Position numbers and translations under genes: made by a program
Shown here: positions 16,750-25,414 of the stretch, piece by piece
Position numbering within the stretch: position 1 is the first letter of the stretch
Layout: each line of letters begins with the position of its first letter
From: Rhodophyticola porphyridii
GTDB lineage: Bacteria; Pseudomonadota; Alphaproteobacteria; Rhodobacterales; Rhodobacteraceae
Length of the DNA: 64,000 nucleotides
NCBI RefSeq assembly: GCF_003688285.1
Contig: NZ_RCNT01000009.1
Coordinates: 62,001 to 126,000 of the forward strand
Direction of reading: 5' to 3'
Notes under the pieces: model-generated
The model's database searches: none
The model's input: the letters and a program-made list of their open reading frames with translations, nothing else
What the model was told of the DNA's origin: nothing

Positions 16750-19131
16750 TCAGCTTTCCGCGTCGGCGACATGTGTTTTGACCGCAAGGAAACTGTCCGG
16801 CGTCACCGAGATCGTGTCGATACCCGCCTCCACCAGCAGCCGGGCAAAGGCCGGGTCGTTGCTGGGCGCCTGACCGCAAAGTCCTACCTTCGCTCCGGCG
16901 GCATGGGCGCGTTCGATCAGCGTTTTGATCATCCAGATCACCGCGGGGTCATCCTCCCGGAACAGATCAGCCAGCTCCTCACCGTCGCGGTCAATGCCAA
17001 GCGTCAACTGGGTCAGGTCATTGGACCCGATGGAAAACCCGTCGAACCGTTCGGCAAATTCATCGGCGCGGATCACATTGGACGGGATCTCCCCCATGAC
17101 ATAGACCTGCAGACCGTTCTCACCGCGGGCGAGCCCGTTTTCGGCCATCACCTCCAGCACGCGGTCGGCCTCCTCAGGTGTGCGGCAGAACGGGATCATC
17201 ACGATGGCATTGTCGAAACCCATCGTCTCGCGGAGCATCTTGATGGCCCGGCATTCCAGCGCAAAACCTTCCCGATACCGTGGAGAGTAGTAGCGGGAGG
17301 CGCCACGAAAGCCGATCATCGGGTTTTCTTCCTTCGGCTCAAACGCATGCCCGCCCAGGAGCTCAGCGTATTCATTGGTTTTGAAATCACTCATCCGGAT
17401 TATGACTGGCTTCGGATAGGCGACGGCGCATATCCGCGACAGGCCACGCGCCAGTGTCTCGACAAAGAACTCCGGCTTGGCGTCGTAGGCCTGCGTCAAC
17501 TCCGCGATCTGCGCCTTTACCTCGTCATCGGGCAAAGTGTCGTAGTTCACCAACGCCATGGGGTGGACCTGAACGGCGCTGTTCACCACAAACTCCATCC
17601 GTGCGAGCCCCACGCCCTCTGACGGCAGCCGCCACCAGCGGAAGGCGGCGGACGGGTTGGCGAGGTTCAGCATGATCCGGGTCCTGGTCTCCGGCACGTG
17701 ATCGAGACGAAGCTCCTCCACCTCATACTCCGCGATGCCGGCATGGATCAGGCCCGCATCTCCGCCCGAGCAATCTACCGTCACCTCCTGTTCGTCATGC
17801 AGTACGTGGGTTGCGATGCCCGTACCGACGATGGCGGGCAAGCCCAGTTCCCGGCTGACGATCGCCGCATGCGATGTCCGCCCGCCGTGATCGGTGATGA
17901 TCGCCGCCGCGCGCTTCATGATCGGCACCCAGTCCGGATCGGTCGTGGAGGTGACAAGAATGGCGCCATCGACGAAGCGGTCGATGTCGCTGGCATGTTC
18001 GATCAGGCAAATCCGGCCCGCCGCAACCGCCGCTCCGACACTCAGACCTTTCAGAATGACCGGCCCGGCCTCTTTTATTGTATAAGATTTCATCGCACCG
18101 GTGTCCGCGCGCGACTGCACCGTTTCAGGACGGGCCTGAACAATGAAAAGCTCGCCCGTCTCGCCATCCTTGGCCCATTCCATATCCATCGGCTGACCGT
18201 AGTGGTCTTCGATCGTCGCGGCCTGACGGCCGAGTTCGAGGATTTCCGCGTCATTCAACACGAAGGAGGCCCGTTCCGCCCTGGATGTCGGAACGTTCTT
18301 GATGTCGCCGCCGGTCCGCCCGGCATAGATCATCTTCTTTTCCTTCGCGCCCAGTGTCTTTTCAACGATGGGCACCAGATCGGGTTGATTCAGAAGCGGT
18401 TTGTAGACCATGTATTCATCGGGGTTGACCGCGCCCTGAACGACGTTTTCACCAAGACCCCAGGCCGCGTTGATCAGCACAACCTTGTCAAAGCCGGTTT
18501 CCGTATCGATCGAGAACATCACGCCGGAGCCGCCGATATCCGAGCGCACCATGCGCTGCACCCCGATCGACAGCGCGACCTGGTTGTGATCGAAACCCTG
18601 GATCTGGCGATACGTGATCGCCCGGTCGGTAAACAGCGACGCATAGCACCGAGAACACGCCGCCAGCAACGCCGCTTCTCCGCGCACGTTCAGGAAGGTT
18701 TCCTGCTGGCCGGCAAAACTGGCGTCCGGCAAGTCCTCGGCCGTGGCGCTGGAGCGGACGGCAACGGGAATGTCCGAATGCCCGGAGCGTTCCGACAGTT
18801 CGTGATATGCCGCGACAATCGCGGCGCGGCTCGCTTCGGGCCAGTCGCCTTTGACGATCGCGGTGCGAATCGAGGAGCCGGCCTCCTGCAAGGTGATCTT
18901 GTGGGCAGCCAGATCCTCCATGGTATCGGCGATCAGCGCGTTCAGCTCATTGGCACGGATGAACTCGCGAAAGGCATCGGATGTGGTCGCAAATCCCGGC
19001 GGCACCTGAATGCCCTTGGCGCCAAGCTGCTGCACCATCTCGCCAAGGGAGCTGTTCTTGCCTCCGACCAGTGCCACATCTCCGCGGGACAGTGTTTCGA
19101 ACCAGATCACAGTCTTGAGTTCAGTCTGCAT
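16750..19131 (-). CDS. ppsA: phosphoenolpyruvate synthase
   Basis: A 793-residue PEP synthase (pyruvate, water dikinase) that makes PEP from pyruvate with ATP giving AMP and phosphate, the entry to gluconeogenesis. Three domains are visible: ATP-grasp N-terminus (VGGKNSSLGEMVQQL, VAVRSSATAEDLPDASFAGQ), the phosphohistidine domain with GGRTSHAAIVSRELG where the histidine is residue 421, and the C-terminal PEP/pyruvate barrel ending KVGLCGQAPSNDPAFA. Length and His421 number match E. coli PpsA. GGAGGG lies upstream of the ATG. It fits growth on acetyl-CoA- and TCA-yielding substrates such as those handled by the first cluster. Confidence 0.96.
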   Translation of the reverse strand: MQTELKTVIWFETLSRGDVALVGGKNSSLGEMVQQLGAKGIQVPPGFATTSDAFREFIRANELNALIADTMEDLAAHKITLQEAGSSIRTAIVKGDWPEASRAAIVAAYHELSERSGHSDIPVAVRSSATAEDLPDASFAGQQETFLNVRGEAALLAACSRCYASLFTDRAITYRQIQGFDHNQVALSIGVQRMVRSDIGGSGVMFSIDTETGFDKVVLINAAWGLGENVVQGAVNPDEYMVYKPLLNQPDLVPIVEKTLGAKEKKMIYAGRTGGDIKNVPTSRAERASFVLNDAEILELGRQAATIEDHYGQPMDMEWAKDGETGELFIVQARPETVQSRADTGAMKSYTIKEAGPVILKGLSVGAAVAAGRICLIEHASDIDRFVDGAILVTSTTDPDWVPIMKRAAAIITDHGGRTSHAAIVSRELGLPAIVGTGIATHVLHDEQEVTVDCSGGDAGLIHAGIAEYEVEELRLDHVPETRTRIMLNLANPSAAFRWWRLPSEGVGLARMEFVVNSAVQVHPMALVNYDTLPDDEVKAQIAELTQAYDAKPEFFVETLARGLSRICAVAYPKPVIIRMSDFKTNEYAELLGGHAFEPKEENPMIGFRGASRYYSPRYREGFALECRAIKMLRETMGFDNAIVMIPFCRTPEEADRVLEVMAENGLARGENGLQVYVMGEIPSNVIRADEFAERFDGFSIGSNDLTQLTLGIDRDGEELADLFREDDPAVIWMIKTLIERAHAAGAKVGLCGQAPSNDPAFARLLVEAGIDTISVTPDSFLAVKTHVADAES

Positions 19132-19288
19132 TGCGCCCTCCTCGGCGTTTTGAATGTGCTGTCCGGCGTACTATGGCCGGATGCGGAGACACGCGAATTG
19201 AGGTGTGTCAATTTCAGCTGCAATGAATTCAGATAGAAATTCGGAGCCCCGGGGCTGATCCGGACCGATTTGCAAGACGAGGATGCGC

Positions 19289-19663
19289 ATGACCAGAAAT
19301 GATCAGATAGACAGCTTGTTGGCCCGTGTTGAAACGGCCGGCGCGGTGGATGAAGCGCTGCTGGAGGAGGTCTCGGCGGGAATCGCGGCAGAATTCCCCA
19401 TGGCGGCCCAGATCGATCACAACGGTCACGCAGGCACCGATGCGGCGCTGCATCTGGTCGATACCTGTCTTCCGGGCTGGACGATTTCTCTCCGCGGCAA
19501 GGCGACCGAGCCGGACGGGCATTGGCGTTGCTCCCTGCGGGAAACGTCATCACGCGACAACGACGCGTTCGTCGGCGTGGGGCTGGGCCCGACCGTCGGC
19601 CATGCCTTGCTCATGGCTTTGCTGAAGCTGATCAGAAGCGGCGCCCACGCCCCCTCCGTCTGA
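19289..19663 (+). CDS. small hypothetical protein, Phage_ABA_S-like
   Basis: A 124-residue protein divergent from ppsA. A short helical N-terminus is followed by DAALHLVDTCLPGWTISLRG, then a second strand region and a C-terminal helix VGHALLMALLKLIRSGA. This pattern (phase of a Trp-containing strand plus an Ala/Leu helix) resembles the phage ABA sandwich domain found in small proteins of phages and bacteria; it is a weak match by eye. ACGAGG lies about seven bases before ATG 19289, so I prefer it to ATG 19283. Function unknown. A lone gene with no operon partner. Confidence 0.5.
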   Translation: MTRNDQIDSLLARVETAGAVDEALLEEVSAGIAAEFPMAAQIDHNGHAGTDAALHLVDTCLPGWTISLRGKATEPDGHWRCSLRETSSRDNDAFVGVGLGPTVGHALLMALLKLIRSGAHAPSV

Positions 19664-20122
19664 CCGCGCTGCGCCTCGGCGCCGGGTGTTGCGCCTTGCC
19701 GCTTCGGATGCATAGCCCAGTGGCAGCCGATCGGGATAAAGGTCCTCCGGAGCTGGATCGCCGGCGCGTCGAAGACGGCGCGCCCTAGGAGCGAGATTGC
19801 TGCATCACGTGCGATGGACCGTGATCGCCGGGTTCGGCGCGCGGTGATCCGGTTGCGTCTGCAGGAGCGCGGAAGCGTTATGTGCGCAGCCAGAATAAAG
19901 CCAACCGGAAAAGACTTGTGCGGACAGACTGCACGATCACTAAGCGGCGACCTGGAATCGACAATCTGCCGCCCGGGCTTGTAAGATCAAACCTTGGAGC
20001 TTTGACCTGTAACTGCCACTCTCTGTGAGGCCTTCCGGCAAAGCATTCGCACGTTTCTTACTTCCGCCCAAGATCGGTATGGCGGGAAAGCAAAGGGATG
20101 CGACCAAGCCACTGCATCGGGT
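19664..20122. other. 459-base region without a convincing gene
   Basis: Between the small hypothetical gene and the convergent end of the GT61-FkbM gene I see no coding pattern, RNA gene or long repeat. Base composition falls from GC-rich on the left to mixed on the right, in step with the atypical gene that follows. A 57-codon open frame from 19814 has no RBS and no recognisable content. Confidence 0.6.
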
Positions 20123-21874
20123 TCAATCGCGTATCCAGGCCTCAACTCCGCGACGGCAGTATAGGGGATCAGGACGCAAACCCGCTCTGCTCAACGCTGC
20201 ACGGCATCTCTTCATTCCATCGCGCCCGCAAATGTCTCGATGCAGTTCGACAACCACTACCCGAAAGCAAGACAGGTCCGCGTTCTCCAGCAAGGTCAGT
20301 TCCCCACCCTCAATATCCATCAGGAGGGCAGTTGGACGAAACTCTTCCACAATCCTGGAAAAGCTCACTGTCGGCACAGTTTCAAGCCGCATTCCTGGGA
20401 TCGCGGCTCTCCCGTCATCCACGACCATTGAGCCGAGGTAGTCTTCAGCGACGGCAAACGCCATCTCGGCTGGCGCGTCACTGCCTGCCACGACAATACC
20501 GTGGCGGATTTCGGCCCTTTCCTCCAGGCCGTTGCGTGCATAAAGTTTTCTGGCTACCGGCACCATATTCGAGTTGGCTTCGAAACTCAGAAGTGCATCG
20601 ACATCGCAATTCAGAGCCACCGCACTTCCCACGATTCCGGATCCCGCGCCAAGTTCCAGCAACCGGTCGCTGTTTCGAATGTGCCCGAACGCACTTCTCA
20701 CCTCTTGGCGCTCATAAAAGCCATCGCGGAGCGATCTGAGTTTTTTCCTATCGAGATGAGCACCTGCCGGAACTTCCACGCCCCAGTAATGCGCCAGGGC
20801 TGCCGGTTTTCGCAGTGGTTCGCTACGGTTGACTGGCAAGTAGCCGTGGCTTTTCATGTCATGAGCGATTGATTTTGAAGATGGCAGGTCAAGACTGGCA
20901 TGCGTGTCATCTTCCAAAGCTGCGCCAAACCCTCGAAGCGCCTCAAAAAGATGCTTGGGGTCTAGCTCCCCATGACTCTTTGATGTCGCGCGGTTAAGTT
21001 TTGCTGGCCGCCATTCACGTACGACCGCGTCAAACACTTTCAAATCAACCTCGGCCATTGCACGAAGCTGGCGCTGACCTACGGCGACGGAACCAGTTCT
21101 GAAACGGCGCTGGATTGAGGCCGCAACCTGTCCGGGTTGGGCGACGAGGCCAAACAAGTGAACAGCCGAACCATCATCAAAGATGATGCGCTTGGCGCCT
21201 CTATACAGGCTGATTTGCTCTGTGAGGCTAATCCGTTCTGGCCGCAGCACTCGAAACCCGCGATCGGACAGATATTGCTCAAGTGCGACATCGCCTAGAA
21301 TGCGCCCCTTCTTCGTTTTGCTGAGCCCAGCACGGGAGACATACAGTCGTTTTGGCGAGCTCGCTTCGGGTTCGGGCCAAGTCCGGCTTTGCAGGAAAAG
21401 GCGAAATTCGGGGGTGCCCGTTTCCAGCGCACCGGTGCCAAAACCCTGCTCCGGCACGATCAGGCGATCAACACGTGTGGGTCGCGTCAATACCTGCCTG
21501 CGCATCCCTGGCGCCAGGATATCAAGAAACTCCGCCTGAAAGCCTGTTTCAACTCGATCACGATCAGCGGGCCCCTTTGGCACGAACAATAGTGAGGCAA
21601 ACGACTCGGGTGGGGCGTGAATCGGCCAAAGCCGGGAAAGGCTCTCGACCAGGAAATGGCCGAAATGCCAAGACATGATCCCGGCAAAAAGGTGAGTTCC
21701 GGCGATATGCTCTTCAGGCTCGATGGGAGCGGGCGGCGAAAAGAGAGCAACGTCTCCACGAAAGATCGTACTTTCAGGGACGAAACGTCCATCCGCATCC
21801 AAAACCCCCAGACCGCCGTCACCCCTTGCGTTGGGCACAATCACTGCGTCATCGATAATCTGCATACAACGCAC
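20123..21874 (-). CDS. GT61 glycosyltransferase - FkbM methyltransferase fusion
   Basis: A 583-residue two-domain protein. Residues about 30-260 match the GT61 (DUF563) glycosyltransferase domain: HFGHFLVESLSRLWPIH, RLYVSRAGLSKTKKGR and FDDGSAVHLFGLVAQPGQ. After a linker, residues about 390-560 are an FkbM-type SAM methyltransferase: LLELGAGSGIVGSAVAL (SAM loop), LLSFEANSNMVPVARKLY and LLMDIEGGELTLLENA. The start is GTG 21874 or ATG 21865; neither has a strong RBS. Base composition is visibly less GC-rich than the neighbours, suggesting acquisition. A role in making and methylating a surface glycan is likely by family, but the partner genes are not here. Confidence 0.75.
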   Translation of the reverse strand: MRCMQIIDDAVIVPNARGDGGLGVLDADGRFVPESTIFRGDVALFSPPAPIEPEEHIAGTHLFAGIMSWHFGHFLVESLSRLWPIHAPPESFASLLFVPKGPADRDRVETGFQAEFLDILAPGMRRQVLTRPTRVDRLIVPEQGFGTGALETGTPEFRLFLQSRTWPEPEASSPKRLYVSRAGLSKTKKGRILGDVALEQYLSDRGFRVLRPERISLTEQISLYRGAKRIIFDDGSAVHLFGLVAQPGQVAASIQRRFRTGSVAVGQRQLRAMAEVDLKVFDAVVREWRPAKLNRATSKSHGELDPKHLFEALRGFGAALEDDTHASLDLPSSKSIAHDMKSHGYLPVNRSEPLRKPAALAHYWGVEVPAGAHLDRKKLRSLRDGFYERQEVRSAFGHIRNSDRLLELGAGSGIVGSAVALNCDVDALLSFEANSNMVPVARKLYARNGLEERAEIRHGIVVAGSDAPAEMAFAVAEDYLGSMVVDDGRAAIPGMRLETVPTVSFSRIVEEFRPTALLMDIEGGELTLLENADLSCFRVVVVELHRDICGRDGMKRCRAALSRAGLRPDPLYCRRGVEAWIRD

Positions 21875-22040
21875 ATCCCACTACTCAGACGAAATTGCTG
21901 GGCCTAATCGTATCTGCAAGGGTTGTAGGTGCGTTCGGTCCGGCGTTCAACGCATGTATCGACTGTATGAACGGTGTGCCGCCGGAAGGGCAGAGCGAGC
22001 GATTTATCGAACCGCCGCAACCACCTTTCGCTTCAAGGCG

Positions 22041-22058
22041 TTGGGGGGCAAACCCCAA
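22041..22058 (-). terminator. short stem-loop after tRNA-Tyr
   Basis: TTGGGG (22041-22046) and CCCCAA (22053-22058) form a six-base stem with a six-base loop, ten bases past the CCA end of the leftward tRNA gene. There is no T-run, so termination activity is uncertain. Confidence 0.4.
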
Positions 22059-22067
22059 AGTGCGGGA

Positions 22068-22151
22068 TGGTGGGCGACCCTGGAATCGAACCAGGCGTGC
22101 GTCTCCGCGAGGGAGTTACAGTCCCCTGCCACACCTTGCGGCCTGTCGCCC
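22068..22151 (-). tRNA. tRNA-Tyr (GTA)
   Basis: Read on the minus strand, the acceptor arm GGGCGAC pairs with GTCGCCC and the encoded ACCA ends at 22068. The T arm is CCTGGTTCGAATCCAGG. The anticodon loop is CTGTAAC with anticodon GTA. A long variable arm (about 13 bases) is present, as expected for bacterial tRNA-Tyr. The gene is 84 bases including CCA. It stands alone, 194 bases from the GT61-FkbM gene. Confidence 0.95.
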
Positions 22152-22186
22152 AACGTTGCGCGAAATATCGGGCGGGGACGGGGGCG

Positions 22187-22546
22187 TCAAGGGTCAACTC
22201 GCGCCATGATCTTCACGCCGTTCCCGTCGGGGTCGCGAAACTCCAGCGATTGGCTGCCATCGGCGTTTTCATGGATCTCCGCATCGGTTGCATCCTGATC
22301 TATACGGTCTTTCAGGGCCGGAAGGTCAGGGGCGAAAAGCTGAAAATCAAGGTCATGGCCCGGCAGGCCCGCGCCGCCGCCCTTGCCGGGGATATAAAGC
22401 GCGACCGGAAGGCTTCCGAGCATGAACTGGGTCCAGCCGAATTCCGCGCTGTGGAAGACCGGGGTCGCCTCGAAAAGTTTGGAATAGAACGCCTTGGCGC
22501 GGTCCAGGTTGGTGACCGGAATCTTCAGAAGCGCAAGCGACAGCAT
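22187..22546 (-). CDS. VOC-family (glyoxalase-like) protein
   Basis: A 119-residue single vicinal-oxygen-chelate module. It starts LALLKIPVTNLDRAKAFYSK, the first beta-alpha unit of the fold, continues with FHSAEFGWTQFMLG and PGHDLDFQLFAPD, and ends with SLEFRDPDGNGVKIMARVDP, the usual metal-site strand and DPDGN turn. Members act as metal-dependent lyases or dioxygenases, or bind antibiotics; nothing here identifies the substrate. AAAGGG precedes the ATG at 22546. It is divergent from rlmB and follows the tRNA-Tyr gene upstream on the same strand. Confidence 0.82.
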   Translation of the reverse strand: MLSLALLKIPVTNLDRAKAFYSKLFEATPVFHSAEFGWTQFMLGSLPVALYIPGKGGGAGLPGHDLDFQLFAPDLPALKDRIDQDATDAEIHENADGSQSLEFRDPDGNGVKIMARVDP

Positions 22547-22625
22547 GGGGTGACCCTTTCATGGGAGCCGCTTTAGCTTGCACTCCCGTTTGGCGCGACG
22601 CAAGGTCTGCGCCGGAGGTGAGCGG

Positions 22626-23405
22626 ATGGCCAAGAAACCCACCTGGGTGATCGAGAAAGAGCAGGCGAGACGGGCCGCGGCGGCGGAAACGGTATGGCTT
22701 TTCGGCTTGCATGCCGTGCGCGACGCGCTTGAAAACCCGGCGCGGATCAAATTGCGGCTGGTGGTGACCAAGAATGCCGCCGACAAGCTGGCGGAGGCGA
22801 TCGCGGCAAGCGGCGTGACGCCTGATTTGGCCGATCCGCGCAAGTTCTCGGCCCCGCTGGACCCGGGCTCGGTTCATCAGGGCGCGGCGCTGGAGGTGAA
22901 ACAGCTCGACTGGGGGCCGCTGTCGGACATCGCGGTGTCGGGGGACGGGGCCGCGCGGCTGCTTTTGCTCGACCGGGTAACCGATCCTCACAATGTCGGG
23001 GCGATCCTGCGCTCCGCAGAGGTGTTCGGCGCGCGCGCGGTGATCGCACCGGCCCGCCACTCGGCGCCCGAAACCGGGGCCCTGGCCAAGACCGCTTCGG
23101 GCGCATTGGAACGTCAGCCCTATCTGCGGGTGAAGAACCTGGGCGACACGATGCTGGAGCTGCGCAAGCTGGGATATGTACTGCTCGGGCTCGATGGCGC
23201 GGGCGAGGTCGAGATCGGGGACGCGGCGACGACGTTCCGCGACCGGCCCATCGCACTGGTTCTGGGCGCTGAGGGGCCGGGTCTGAGGGAGAGGACGCGG
23301 GAGTTGTGCGACCAATTGGTTCGCATCCCGGCGGTTGGCGATTTCGGGTCGCTGAATGTTTCAAATGCGGCGGCCGTCTCCCTATATGCAGTGGCGAGAG
23401 GATAG
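22626..23405 (+). CDS. rlmB: 23S rRNA (guanosine-2'-O)-methyltransferase RlmB-like
   Basis: A 259-residue SpoU/TrmH-family RNA 2'-O-methyltransferase with the trefoil-knot SAM domain. The N-terminal substrate-binding domain begins WLFGLHAVRDALENPA. Knot motifs are LLLDRVTDPHNVGAILRSAE (motif 1, with the catalytic arginine), IALVLGAEGPGLRERTRE (motif 2) and IPAVGDFGSLNVSNAAAVSLY (motif 3). RlmB methylates G2251 of 23S rRNA in the E. coli system; the TrmH group name is an alternative. I start at ATG 22626 because GGAGGTGAGC lies just upstream. A zinc-ribbon protein gene follows five bases later. Confidence 0.9.
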   Translation: MAKKPTWVIEKEQARRAAAAETVWLFGLHAVRDALENPARIKLRLVVTKNAADKLAEAIAASGVTPDLADPRKFSAPLDPGSVHQGAALEVKQLDWGPLSDIAVSGDGAARLLLLDRVTDPHNVGAILRSAEVFGARAVIAPARHSAPETGALAKTASGALERQPYLRVKNLGDTMLELRKLGYVLLGLDGAGEVEIGDAATTFRDRPIALVLGAEGPGLRERTRELCDQLVRIPAVGDFGSLNVSNAAAVSLYAVARG

Positions 23406-23409
23406 CGCC

Positions 23410-23709
23410 ATGCCCAACGGAACCAAGATCGCGACCTGCTGTTATTGCAGTTCACGCACGATGCTGAAGCTGACGGCGCGGGGCGGGCATGAACTTGCCT
23501 GCGGGTCCTGCGGGGCGCCGCTTCACGAGATGAAAGCGTTGAAACAGACCGAAAGCCCCGCGGTCAAACGCAGCCCTCCGCAAGCCGGACCTTATGTGGA
23601 GTATGTTCACGGTCCGCCCCGCCGGAAGACGAAACGCAAGCGCCGCAAGCCGATGTGGAAGAAGGCGCTCGAGGAAGCGTTCGATCTGGTCGAGGATATC
23701 TTCGACTAG
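23410..23709 (+). CDS. small zinc-ribbon protein
   Basis: A 99-residue protein with CCYCSS and CGSCGAPLHEM about 25 residues later, a typical four-cysteine zinc ribbon. A lysine/arginine block (RRKTKRKRRK) and an acidic C-terminal helix (ALEEAFDLVEDIFD) follow. The layout suggests nucleic acid or ribosome contact, but I know no assigned function. It starts five bases after rlmB, probably in one transcript, so a role near RNA modification is a guess from context. ATG 23410 is chosen because the upstream in-frame codons overlap rlmB. Confidence 0.6.
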   Translation: MPNGTKIATCCYCSSRTMLKLTARGGHELACGSCGAPLHEMKALKQTESPAVKRSPPQAGPYVEYVHGPPRRKTKRKRRKPMWKKALEEAFDLVEDIFD

Positions 23710-23820
23710 AGCGGCCCGGACACGGCAGGTCACGCTTGCGTCAGGGGGGATTTCGCCGCCGGACCCGACAGGCATAGTGGGATGATATACCCATTGACCG
23801 AGCAAACGGAGCCATTTCCC

Positions 23821-24273
23821 ATGCTGACCCGACGGACCACTCTGCGCCTTTTCGCCGCCACACCACTGATCGCCATGGCCCCCGCCGCCATGGCCGGCGA
23901 GCCCCCGATCTACGCGGAAGGGGGCATTGCCATCGACGGGGCGGATGCGGTGGCGTATTTCACCCAGAATGCGCCCGTGCCGGGTACGGCCGATCACAGC
24001 CATGACTGGATGGGCGCGCGTTGGCAGTTTTCCAGCGCGGCCAATCGCGACATGTTTGCGGCTGACCCCGAAAGCTATGCTCCTGCTTTTGGCGGATATT
24101 GCGCCTTTGCGGCGTCCCGCGGGTATCTCGCACCGACCATTCCCGAGGCCTGGACCGTATACGAGGACCGCCTGTATCTGAACGCCAATCTGCGCGCGCG
24201 GGAGCTCTGGCTGGCCGAGTTGCCGGGCGTCATCGCCGCAGGTGAGGCGAACTGGCCCGCGATTCTTGGTTGA
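23821..24273 (+). CDS. secreted YHS-domain protein
   Basis: A 150-residue protein with a Tat-like signal peptide (LTRRTTLRLFAATPLIAMAP, then AMAG) and a YHS domain: AIDGADAVAYFTQNAPVPG, then WQFSSAANRDMFAADPESYA and FGGYCAFAASRG. YHS domains bind metal or small ligands and this periplasmic form is common in proteobacteria; the exact role is unknown. The start at 23821 puts the twin arginine at residues 4-5. A strong terminator follows at 24394-24427. Confidence 0.8.
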   Translation: MLTRRTTLRLFAATPLIAMAPAAMAGEPPIYAEGGIAIDGADAVAYFTQNAPVPGTADHSHDWMGARWQFSSAANRDMFAADPESYAPAFGGYCAFAASRGYLAPTIPEAWTVYEDRLYLNANLRARELWLAELPGVIAAGEANWPAILG

Positions 24274-24393
24274 AGTTCCACCATCACAAAAACGTGCTTG
24301 GCCTTTAAAAGCTTCAAGCGTTGCCTAAATACAACTTATGACGCGGCGGTTCGGAACACCGCCCGTCCATCACTGTCCCTCGTTCCGTGACTT

Positions 24394-24427
24394 GCGCCCG
24401 CTGCGTTTTTGCTGCGGGCGCTTTTTT
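24394..24427 (+). terminator. rho-independent terminator
   Basis: GCGCCCGC (24394-24401) pairs with GCGGGCGC (24414-24421) over a 12-base loop, followed directly by six T residues. It serves the YHS-domain gene and lies only 14 bases before the next gene, so that gene must use a promoter inside or very close to this hairpin, or partial read-through. Confidence 0.88.
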
Positions 24428-24440
24428 CATGTGCTAGTCC

Positions 24441-24920
24441 ATGGCCATGACCGAAATTCCATCTGACGACCTGCTGCGAAAAATCCTCAAGGAAAGCAAA
24501 AGCTTCGCCTGTGTCGGCGTGTCCCCGAACCCGGTGCGCCCAAGCCATTACGTGGCGCGCTACCTGTCGCTGAAGGGGTATCGCGTGATCCCGGTGAACC
24601 CGGGCCAGCTTGGCAAGCTGTTGTTCGGGGCAGATGTCGTGGCCAACCTTTCCGACATCGCCGAACCGGTGGATGTGGTGGATATCTTTCGCAGACCCGA
24701 GGCGGTTCCGGCCATTGTCGAGGCCGCGCTGGCGATGGAGTCGCGCCCGAAAACCATCTGGATGCAGATCGGCGTGACCCATCCGGAGGCCGCTGCGCGG
24801 GCGGAGGCGGCGGGTATTCAGGTGATCCAGAACCGCTGCCCCAAGATCGAGTACCAGCGTTTGTTCGGAGAACTGCGGATGGGCGGATTCGCGACCGGTA
24901 TCATCAGTTCGAAACTTTGA
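24441..24920 (+). CDS. CoA-binding domain protein (YccU-like)
   Basis: A 159-residue single CoA-binding Rossmann domain. It opens with a helix and ESKSFACVGVSPNPVRPSHY, the nucleotide-binding loop of the family, and has SLKGYRVIPVNPGQ, DVVDIFRRPEAVPAIVEAAL, IWMQIGVTHPEAAARAEAAG and the C-terminal NRCPKIEYQRLF. These match YccU-type proteins that resemble one domain of succinyl-CoA synthetase. The function is unknown. ATG 24441 or 24447 could start. The gene lies between a strong terminator and the convergent his genes. Confidence 0.85.
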   Translation: MAMTEIPSDDLLRKILKESKSFACVGVSPNPVRPSHYVARYLSLKGYRVIPVNPGQLGKLLFGADVVANLSDIAEPVDVVDIFRRPEAVPAIVEAALAMESRPKTIWMQIGVTHPEAAARAEAAGIQVIQNRCPKIEYQRLFGELRMGGFATGIISSKL

Positions 24921-25102
24921 GCCGCGCGTTTCCTTCCTGAACCAGCCGGACAGCTCCGTTGCAAGCGGGATTGGTGGGTTCGCCGCGCGATCTCCGCGGG
25001 TTTTCGCCCCCAATCGGCATGACCCATGAACCCATGAACCGGGCAGACTTGCAGGCGCTGGCGCCGTTTCAAGGTCTGGTGATGCGCCGGCCGGGCGGTA
25101 TG

Positions 25103-25414
25103 TCAGATCCGGGAGGCCTTTTCGTCGAGGCCCGAGCGATCCTCCCGATGCTCAAGCTCGGCCAGCACGTCGGCCAGCGTCAGGTCCGACGCCGCCAGCA
25201 TCACGAGAAAATGGTACAGGACGTCCGCCCCCTCGCTGGCCAGCGCTGCGCGGTCGCCTTTCACCGCCTCCACGATCGCTTCGATCGCTTCCTCGCCAAA
25301 TTTCCGGGCGCAGGCCTCAGGCCCCTTCGACAGAAGCTGCGCGGTCCAGCTTTTTTCGGGATCGGCCAGTTTGCGGGCTGCGACGGTTTCGGCCAATCGG
25401 TCCAGTACGCTCAT
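25103..25414 (-). CDS. hisE: phosphoribosyl-ATP diphosphatase
   Basis: A 103-residue all-alpha MazG-like pyrophosphatase for the second step of histidine biosynthesis (PR-ATP to PR-AMP plus PPi). Motifs are [20 protein letters not shown], with acidic metal ligands, and [20 protein letters not shown]. It starts inside the hisF stop (ATGA overlap at 25411-25414) and is the last his gene of this leftward string. A longer in-frame extension to 25759 runs through hisF and is a shadow. Confidence 0.94.
   Translation of the reverse strand: MSVLDRLAETVAARKLADPEKSWTAQLLSKGPEACARKFGEEAIEAIVEAVKGDRAALASEGADVLYHFLVMLAASDLTLADVLAELEHREDRSGLDEKASRI

Noticed and set aside
19814-19987. 57-codon open frame in the gene-free stretch
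   Set aside because: No RBS, no recognisable protein pattern, and unlikely codon use.
20123-22151. Genomic island inserted at tRNA-Tyr
   Set aside because: No integrase, no duplicated tRNA end and only one atypical gene are visible. Kept as a question, not as a mobile element feature.
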